From Verrucomicrobiota bacterium (GTDB taxonomy: Bacteria > Verrucomicrobiota > Verrucomicrobiia > Opitutales > Opitutaceae), in the NCBI GenBank assembly GCA_030601755.1, contig JAUWBF010000006.1, forward strand, positions 1 through 64,000: a stretch of DNA of 64,000 bases, read 5' to 3'. How positions within the stretch are numbered: the stretch's first letter is position 1; every line of letters begins with the position of its first letter. The notes under the pieces are model-generated. The model was not told the DNA's origin, searched no databases, and saw nothing but the letters and a program-made list of their open reading frames with translations. Made by a program: the position numbers and the translations under genes. Shown here in pieces: positions 50,116 to 56,700 of this stretch.

Positions 50116-51423
50116 GCCGGGCGTGGCGGGTGTGCCGGGGGTGGCGCGGTGGGTGGGGTGGGCCGGGTGGGTGAGGAGACGGGCGAGGTGGGCTTGCTCG
50201 GGGGCGACGCGGGCGAGGTCGAGGGCGCGGCGGTAGCTGGCGGCGGCGGACGCGTGGTCGTCGAGGCGGCGGTGGAGGTCGCCGGCCACGGCGTGCAGGA
50301 GGTGGCTTTGGCCGAGGCGGTCGCGGTCGGGGAGGGTGGCCAGGGCGTCGAGGCCGGCGCGGGGGCCATGCACGCGGGCGAGGGCGACGACGTGGTTGAG
50401 CGCGATGATCGGCGAGGGCTTCAGCTTCAACAGCGCGTCGTAGTGCGCGAGGATGCGCGGCCAGTCGGTCGAGGCGTCGTCGGGCGCGGTGCAGTGCAGC
50501 GCGGCGATGCCGGCCTGCAGATGGTATTCGCTGAACTCCGTCGCGGCGGTGGCGGCGGCCAAGTGGACGAGGCCGCGGTCGATGCGCGCGCGGTCCCACT
50601 TGGCGCGATCCTGCTCGTCGAGCCGCAGCAGCGCGCCGTCGGCGTCGAGGCGCGCGGGGAAACGGGCGCCGGTGAGCAGCATGAGCGCGAGCAGGGCGTG
50701 GGCGCGGGGCGTGTTTCCCGCGGGGTGTTCGCAGAGCAACGTGGCGAGCCGGATGGCCTCGTCGCAAAGATCCTCGCGCAACAGGTGGTCGCCGGCGGAG
50801 GCTTTGTAGCCTTCGTTGAAGAGCAGGTAGAGCGCGCCGAGCACGCCGTCGAGGCGCGGCGCAAGATCGGCACCCTCGGGCAACTCGAAGGCGATGCCGG
50901 CGTCCTGGATGCGTTGGCGCGTGCGCGTGAGTTGCTTCTCGATGGCCGACTCGGTGGCGAGAAAGGCGCTGGCAATCTCCGCGGTGGAGAAGCCGCAGAT
51001 AATCTTGAGCGCGAGCACGACCTGTGCGTCGGGCGCGATGTCGGGATGGCCGCACACGAAGAGCAGGCGCAACGTGTCGTCGCGGATGGCGCGGGCGTGG
51101 CCGACCGCGGCCACGGGCGGGGAGGCGGTCTGCTCGATGTGGTAGGCGATGGCGTCCTCCTTGCCGGCGGCCATGCCGCGGTGGCGCAGCGCGTCCTTGG
51201 CGAGGTTCATGGCGACGCGCGTGATCCACGCCGAAGGGTTTTCCGGGATGCCGCCCATCGACCACGCGCGCATGGCGCGCAGCAGGGCTTCCTGCGCGAT
51301 GTCCTCGGCGAGGGCGACGTTGTGCACGCCGAGCAGGCGGATGAGCGCGCCGTGCAGGCGGCCGGTCTCGTGGCGGAAAAAGTGTTCCACCAACCCCTGC
51401 GCGTTGGAGGCGGTCGGGTTCAA
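50107..51423 (-). CDS. ECF42-type RNA polymerase sigma factor with C-terminal TPR-like domain
   Basis: A 438-residue sigma factor, much longer than a plain ECF sigma. The sigma-2 region is VALAEDIAQEALLRAMRAWS, sigma-4 is LALKIICGFSTAEIASAFL, and a long helical C-terminus (LYLLFNEGYKASAGDHL to ASAAASYRRALDLARVAP) matches the DUF6596/TPR part of group ECF42. The start is a TTG at 51423 overlapping the stop of the DGPF/YCII gene (TTGA). ECF42 genes are typically paired with such DGPF proteins. The stop codon lies inside palindromic element E. The signal it answers to is not known. Confidence 0.9.
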   Translation of the reverse strand: MNPTASNAQGLVEHFFRHETGRLHGALIRLLGVHNVALAEDIAQEALLRAMRAWSMGGIPENPSAWITRVAMNLAKDALRHRGMAAGKEDAIAYHIEQTASPPVAAVGHARAIRDDTLRLLFVCGHPDIAPDAQVVLALKIICGFSTAEIASAFLATESAIEKQLTRTRQRIQDAGIAFELPEGADLAPRLDGVLGALYLLFNEGYKASAGDHLLREDLCDEAIRLATLLCEHPAGNTPRAHALLALMLLTGARFPARLDADGALLRLDEQDRAKWDRARIDRGLVHLAAATAATEFSEYHLQAGIAALHCTAPDDASTDWPRILAHYDALLKLKPSPIIALNHVVALARVHGPRAGLDALATLPDRDRLGQSHLLHAVAGDLHRRLDDHASAAASYRRALDLARVAPEQAHLARLLTHPAHPTHRATPGTPATPGKE

Positions 51424-51803
51424 CGGACGGACTTGGTCTTCACCCCGAGGTGGCACTCGCCCATTTGCCGGACCTCGATGATGAGGCCGTATTCGAGGCC
51501 AGGGTGGCGGCGGGCGATGGCGGTGGCCTCGTCGACGTCGGCCACGAGCAGTTTCACGTAGCCGCCGACGGCCTCCTTGGCCTCGGGGAAGGGGCCGTCG
51601 ACCACGCGCGCGCCGCCGGGGCCGGAGACGACGCGGGTCTCGAGCTCGAGCGGCTGGCCCTCGGTGGCCTTGCCCTCGGCGACGAGGTCCTCGAACCAGG
51701 CGTTCCAACGCACGACGAGTTGCTGGCGTTGCTCGGGCGAGAGGTGGGCGTGGGTCTCGGGACCGGTGTTGCGAAAGAGCAGGAGGTAGGCTTGGGGTTC
51801 CAT
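51420..51803 (-). CDS. DGPF/YCII-family protein, partner of the ECF42 sigma factor
   Basis: A 127-residue protein with the YCII ferredoxin-like fold. The hallmark DGPFPEAKEAVGGY is at residues 72-85, and YLLLFRNTGPETH opens the domain. The start at 51803 is preferred over the ATG at 51824 because the family begins with the YLLL strand, and because a putative promoter would put the transcript start close to 51824. The function is undefined; DGPF proteins are the usual targets and neighbours of ECF42 factors. It is translationally coupled to the sigma gene. Confidence 0.9.
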   Translation of the reverse strand: MEPQAYLLLFRNTGPETHAHLSPEQRQQLVVRWNAWFEDLVAEGKATEGQPLELETRVVSGPGGARVVDGPFPEAKEAVGGYVKLLVADVDEATAIARRHPGLEYGLIIEVRQMGECHLGVKTKSVR

Positions 51804-51833
51804 GGTGTCGGCGGAGGGTGTCATACAGCTTAC

Positions 51834-51860
51834 GACGGGTCACGGTCCGTGCGCAGGACA
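51834..51860 (-). promoter_or_regulatory. Candidate ECF promoter for the DGPF-sigma operon
   Basis: Reading leftward, TGTCCT (51860-51855), 17 bp, then CGTC (51837-51834). The spacing and TGTC/CGTC-like boxes resemble ECF promoters. It is mirrored by a similar pair on the other strand at 51886-51912. Confidence 0.5.
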
Positions 51861-51875
51861 GTTTTTTGAAAAAAC
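51861..51875. promoter_or_regulatory. AT-rich perfect palindrome between two ECF-type promoters
   Basis: GTTTTTT-G-AAAAAAC, next to the -35 box of the leftward promoter and 10 bp before that of the rightward one. It could act as an UP element or a regulator site for both directions. Confidence 0.45.
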
Positions 51876-51885
51876 ATCGGGAAAA

Positions 51886-51912
51886 TGTCCGTATCGCCCG
51901 TCCTGCATCGTT
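51886..51912 (+). promoter_or_regulatory. Candidate ECF promoter for the DUF1428 gene
   Basis: TGTCCG (51886-51891), 17 bp, then CGTT (51909-51912), in the same architecture as the leftward promoter. A start near 51919 would leave about 50 bp of leader before the gene at 51971. Confidence 0.45.
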
Positions 51913-51970
51913 GATAGAATGAACGCGCGCCACCCGGCCGCCCCGCCAACCACCCAAAGGAGAGCCTCCC

Positions 51971-52333
51971 ATGCCCGCCTACACCGATGGATTCGTGATT
52001 CCCGTGCCCAAGAAAAACCTCCCGCAATACCGCCGCATGGCCGCCAAGGCCGCCAAGATCTGGCGCGAACACGGCGCGCTCGACTACAAGGAGTGCGTCG
52101 GCGACGACCTCGCGATCAAGGGCGTCATGCCCTTTCCCAAGGGCATCGGTGCCAAGCCGTCCGAGGTGATCGTCTTCTCGTGGATCACCTACAAGTCCCG
52201 CGCGCACCGCGACAAGGTCAACAAGCTCGTCATGGCCGACCCGCGCATCGCCAAGATGTGCGATCCCAAGAAGGCGCCCTTCGACTGCGCGCGCATGCTC
52301 TACGGCGGCTTCAAGGTCATCGTGTCCGCCTGA
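51971..52333 (+). CDS. DUF1428 family protein
   Basis: A 120-residue cytoplasmic protein of the DUF1428 family (dimeric alpha/beta barrel). It opens with YTDGFVIPVPKKNLPQYRRM and contains WREHGALDYKECVGDDL and CARMLYGGFKVIV. A strong ribosome site AAGGAGA lies 7 bp before the ATG. The function is unknown; such genes often accompany ECF42-DGPF loci, as here, where it is divergent from them. Confidence 0.92.
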   Translation: MPAYTDGFVIPVPKKNLPQYRRMAAKAAKIWREHGALDYKECVGDDLAIKGVMPFPKGIGAKPSEVIVFSWITYKSRAHRDKVNKLVMADPRIAKMCDPKKAPFDCARMLYGGFKVIVSA

Positions 52334-52347
52334 GCGTCACGTTTGCC

Positions 52348-52572
52348 ATGGACGCCGCGGATCCGATTGCCGTGCCTTCATCTTTGCCGACGCGTCTTGT
52401 CGCCTTGCGCGGCGAGCTGACCGAGCTGGCCTTCGAACTCGACCAGCGCGGCTCCGGCGACGCGGCGCCCGTCGCCATGATGATCGCGGCCCGCCTCGCC
52501 GAACTGTATCCGGAATCCTCCGACGGAGATTTAGCGCCCTCCATCCACTCCAACCAACCCGCCACCACATGA
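52348..52572 (+). CDS. Small protein of unknown function
   Basis: A 74-residue acidic, Ala/Leu-rich protein (LVALRGELTELAFELDQRGS, VAMMIAARLAELYPES), probably helical and cytoplasmic. No family is recognised. It begins 15 bp after the DUF1428 stop, and its stop overlaps the ATG of the DoxX-like gene (ATGA), so it is likely a real member of this operon. Confidence 0.6.
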   Translation: MDAADPIAVPSSLPTRLVALRGELTELAFELDQRGSGDAAPVAMMIAARLAELYPESSDGDLAPSIHSNQPATT

Positions 52573-52979
52573 GCACCCAACCCGGCAAGATCACCCGCAT
52601 CCTCTCCACCGTCGCGCGCTTCCTTCTCGGACTGCCGCTCGTCGTCTTCGGACTGAACCAGTTCCTCAACTTCATCCCGCAGCCCGAGGTGGAGATGCCC
52701 GATAAGGCCCTGACCTTCGTCGCCGCGCTCATGGACAGCGGCTACATGATGCCGCTGATCGCGATCACCCAGCTCTTCACCGGCGTCTGCCTGCTGACCA
52801 ACCGCTTCGTCGCGCTGGCGATGGTGGTCTTCTTTCCGTTCATGGTGAACAGCATCGCCTTTCACATCTACCTCGAGCCCTCGGGCCTGCCGATGGCGTG
52901 CGCGTTTCTCTTCCTCAACCTCTACCTCGCCTGGGTCCACCGCGCCGCCTATCGCCCGATGCTCACCGCCAAGGCCTGA
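52569..52979 (+). CDS. DoxX-like membrane protein
   Basis: A 136-residue protein with four hydrophobic segments: FLLGLPLVVFGLNQFLNFI, MPLIAITQLFTGVCLLT, VALAMVVFFPFMVNSIAFHI and MACAFLFLNLYLAWVH. This matches the DoxX/DoxD-like fold. Members are linked to redox or thiosulfate metabolism, but the role here is unclear. It lies in the DUF1428-SRPBCC operon. Confidence 0.85.
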   Translation: MSTQPGKITRILSTVARFLLGLPLVVFGLNQFLNFIPQPEVEMPDKALTFVAALMDSGYMMPLIAITQLFTGVCLLTNRFVALAMVVFFPFMVNSIAFHIYLEPSGLPMACAFLFLNLYLAWVHRAAYRPMLTAKA

Positions 52980-52990
52980 CGCTTTTTAAC

Positions 52991-53551
52991 ATGAAAACCT
53001 TTCTCAAGATCATCGCCGTCATCGCGCTCGTCTTCGCGCTGCTGCTGGCCGGCCTCGCCGCCTTCATCGCGACCCGCCCCGCGGACTTCAGCGTCTCGCG
53101 CAGCGCGGTCGTCGCCGCGTCGCCCGCGCGCGTGTTCGACCAGATCAACGACCTGCGCAAGTGGCAGGAGTTCTCCCCGTGGGCGCACCTCGATCCCGAC
53201 GCCAAGGTCGCCTTCTCGGGCCCGCCCGCGGGTGAGGGCGCGTCCTTCGCGTGGGACGGCGACGCGAGCATCGGCGCCGGCAGCATGACGATCATCGAGA
53301 GCCGCCCCGGCGAGCTTGTGCGCTACCGCCTCGACTTTGTGCGTCCCTTCGAGGGCACCAGCGAGTCGTCCCTCGCGCTCGCGCCTGCGCCGGACGGCGG
53401 CACCAATGTCACCTGGACCATGTCCGGCGAGAACAACTTCGTCGGCAAGGCGATCAGCCTCGTCATCGACTGCGAGGAGATGATGGGCCCGCAGTTCGAG
53501 GAGGGGTTGGAAAACCTCCGGCGGGTCGTCGAGCGGCCTTCAGCGCCGTAG
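52991..53551 (+). CDS. SRPBCC-family protein with N-terminal membrane anchor
   Basis: A 186-residue protein. Residues 7-29 form a hydrophobic helix (IIAVIALVFALLLAGLAAFI), and the rest is a START/Bet v1-like (polyketide cyclase 2) domain with VVAASPARVFDQINDLRKW, FSPWAHLDPDA and GGTNVTWTMSGENNF. Such domains bind hydrophobic ligands. It lies 11 bp after the DoxX-like gene in the operon facing the ECF42 locus, so it is likely part of that regulon. Confidence 0.88.
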   Translation: MKTFLKIIAVIALVFALLLAGLAAFIATRPADFSVSRSAVVAASPARVFDQINDLRKWQEFSPWAHLDPDAKVAFSGPPAGEGASFAWDGDASIGAGSMTIIESRPGELVRYRLDFVRPFEGTSESSLALAPAPDGGTNVTWTMSGENNFVGKAISLVIDCEEMMGPQFEEGLENLRRVVERPSAP

Positions 53552-53558
53552 TTGGAAA

Positions 53559-53618
53559 GTAGCGCAGGCTTCCAGCCTGCATCCGGGTTTTCGACGGCAG
53601 GCTGGAAGCCTGCGCTAC
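53559..53618. repeat. Inverted repeat, REP-like hairpin (22-bp arms)
   Basis: Perfectly complementary 22-bp arms at 53559-53580 and 53597-53618 with a 16-bp loop. Each arm contains GCAGGCT and AGCCTGC. It lies 8 bp after the SRPBCC stop and probably ends both convergent transcripts. Confidence 0.85.
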
Positions 53619-53649
53619 TTGTTGGCGGACGTAGGACGCGATCGCCGAC

Positions 53650-53746
53650 GTAGGGGCCTCGCTTGCGAGGCCCGTTGCGTGACAAGCCTCGGAATACGCG
53701 TCATCTCCCGGCCTGCGTGCAACGGGCTTCGCGAGCGAAGCCCCAC
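53650..53746. repeat. Imperfect inverted repeat around a 40-bp loop
   Basis: Arms at 53650-53678 (ending GAGGCCCGTTGC) and 53719-53746 (starting GCAACGGGCTTC) pair with a few mismatches. It lies directly before the end of the giant PEP-CTERM gene and has the same GC-rich style as the neighbouring repeat at 53559. Confidence 0.75.
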
Positions 53747-53755
53747 ATTGCTGCG

Positions 53756-56700
53756 CTACTGGGCGGACGCGTCCACTCGCCGCCGGCGGCGGCAGAGCAG
53801 CGAGCCGACTACGCCGCCGATGAGCAGCGCGCCGGTGGCGGCGGGCTCGGGCACCGGCGTGATCTCGGAGTTGAAATCCTGCCACTTGGTCGGGCTGGTC
53901 CAGCCGGCGAACTGGATCTGGGTGAGCGGCGCCTCGCCCTGCTCCAAGCCGGTGCCGTCGAGCGCGTAGAGATAGTCCTGCCACTCGTCCCAGTTGGTGA
54001 TGGTGAGCGTGGTCGCGCCGTCGATGAAGGTGAGGCTGCCGCTGACGGTGATCACCGCGCCGGTCGAACCGAAGTCGATGATCGAGCTCGCGGTGATGCT
54101 CAGCGCGTCGACCGCGAGGTTGACCCCGTCGCCCAACGCCAGCGTGCCGCCCGCGAGCGTCAGGGTGCCGAAGCTCTGGTCGGCGTTGAGCGTTACCGTG
54201 CCGGAGCCGGTCTTGGTAAAATCGCCCGCGCCGGAGATCGTGCTGTCGATGACGACGTTGCCGTCGCCGCCCACCGTGAGCGCGTGGCCGCCCGCCGCGA
54301 GGGTGCCGGTGAGCGAGAGCGTGCCGGCGTCGGCGAGGATCGACGCCGCCCCGGACAACGTGATCGCGCCGGCGTATTCATTATTCCCCGACGCGTTGTT
54401 CAGCGTGCCGCCGAGGGTGAGCGCCTCGCCCGAAACGGTGATGCCGCCGGAGAGCGCGAGGGTGCCGCCGGCGTTGACCGTGGTGCCGGCGGCGGCGGTG
54501 CCGAGCGCGGAGGCGTCGGTGACGAGCAAGGTGCCGGCGTTGACGGTGGTCGCGCCCGAGTAGGTGTTGGTCGCGGAGAGCGTGAGCGTGCCGGCGCCGT
54601 TTTTGTTGAGCCCGCCGGTGCCGGAGATGACGGCCGACACGTCGATGTCGTGCGCGCCGTTGACCGAGAGGTCGTGGGCGCCGAGTAGCACCGTCGAACC
54701 GCTGATGACGAGGTCGCCGGAGGCGGCGTTCCACGTCTGCGACGCGCCGAGCGCGATGTCGACGCCGAGGGTCTGGGTGGCGGTGGAGTCGTTGTAGATG
54801 CCGCCGCCGCGCACGGTGAGCGTGTCGCCGGTGGAGGAGGTGATGTTGAACGCGCCGGCGTCGTCGCGGAACAGCAGGCTGTGGATGTTGTAGGCGGCGT
54901 TCATGTCGCTCGCCAAGTCGACGGTGCCGGCCATGACGATGGCCTTGCCGTCGCCGACTCCGGGGGCGAGGCCGTCCTCCCAGTTGCCGCCGCGCGACCA
55001 GGCGTTGCGGGGGGAGGGGCCGCTGTCGTTGCCGCCCTGCCAAACGAAGGTCTGGATGGGGCGGATCTCGTAGTTGCCGCCGTTGAGGCCGTAGATCTCG
55101 GCGCCGATGCCCACGCCGATGCCGTCGAAGAAGATGTTGTCGAGGAACGTCTGGTCGAGGGCGTTGGTGGCGGAGGCGAACACGTCGGAGCCGACCGTCC
55201 AGTTGCGGATGACCAGCGCGCCGCTGCCCGTGCCGTCGTCGGCGAAGACGAAGCTGGTGCCGCTGCCGGCGGTGCCGAAGTCGAGCACGCCGTTGTTGTA
55301 GGAGAGCACGCCGACGGTCTCGGAGAACGTGCCGCCGAGCGAGAGCGTGCCGCCGGCGAGGTTGAGCGCGGAGGTGTCGGCGATGCGGTTGGACGCGCCG
55401 AGCAGCAACGTGCCGCCGGACACGGTGGTCGCGCCGGTGTAGGTGTTGGCGCCGGTGAGCGTGAAGGTGCCGGAACCGGTCTTGGTCAGGCCGCCGGTGC
55501 CGGAGACGACGCCGGCGAAGGTGGAGTCGGTGTTGTCGCCGCCGGTGGTGAGCGTGGCCGATCCCAGCGTGACGACCGAGCCGGTGTTGAGCGAGTGGAG
55601 CGAGCCGATGGTCTCGGAGTGGTTGTTGAGGTTGAACGTCGGCGTGCCACCCGCGGAGAGCGTGACGCGCGAGGTGTCGGCGATCTGGTTGGCGGCATCG
55701 AGTCGCAGCGTGTCGGTGCCGCTGCCGTCGCCGAGCACGACCTCGCCGACGACGGCGTTGCCGGAGGTCTTGGCGAGGACGAGGGTGCCGGCGTTGACGG
55801 TGGTGGTGCCGGTGTAGGTGTTGGCGGACGAGCCGTTGAGCGTGAGGGTGCCGCCGTCGACGGTGACGACGCCGGAGCCGGAGATGACGCCGCCGTAGGC
55901 GTTGGTGCCGGCGGACTGGGTGAGCGTGCCGCCGAGCGCGAGGGCCTCGGCGCCGACGGTGATGTTGTTGGCGAGCTGCAACGTCGCGCCGGCGGAGACG
56001 GTGGTGCCGGCGGCGGTGGAGCCGAGCGCGGCGGAGTTTTGCAGGACGATGGTGCCGGTGGTGATCGTGGTGGCGCCCGAGTAGGTGTTGGCACCGGAGA
56101 GGGTGAAGGTGCCGGTGCCGGACTTGGCGAGGCCGCCGGTGCCGGAGACGATGCCGGCGAAGGTGGTCGAGGTGTTGTCGCCGCCGGTGGTCAGCGTGGC
56201 CGAGCCGAGCGTGACGGCGGCGGTGGTGTTGGCCGAGGCGAGCGAGCCGATGGTCTCGGCGTTGTTGTTGAGATTAAAGACGGCGGAGTCGCTGGAGAGC
56301 GTGACGCGGGAGGTGTCGGCGATCTGGTTGGCGGCGTCGAGGCGGAGGGTGCCGGGGCCGAGCACGACCTCGCCGATGACGGCGTTGCCGGAGGTCTTGG
56401 CGAGGGCGAGGGTGCCGGCGTTGACGGTGGTCGTGCCGGAGTAGGTGTTGGCGGCCGAGCCGTTGAGGGTGAGCGTGCCGCCGTCGACGGTGACGACGCC
56501 GGAGCCGGAGATGACGCCGCCGTAGGCGTTGGCGCCGGAGGACTGGGTGAGCGTGCCGTTGAGCGCGAGGGCCTCGGCGCCGACGGTGATGTTGTTCTCG
56601 AGCCGCAACGTGGCGCCGGCGGAGACGGTGGTGCCGGCGGCGGTGGAGCCGAGCGCGGCGGCGTTGCGCAGGACGACGGTGCCCTCGGTGATCGCGGTGG

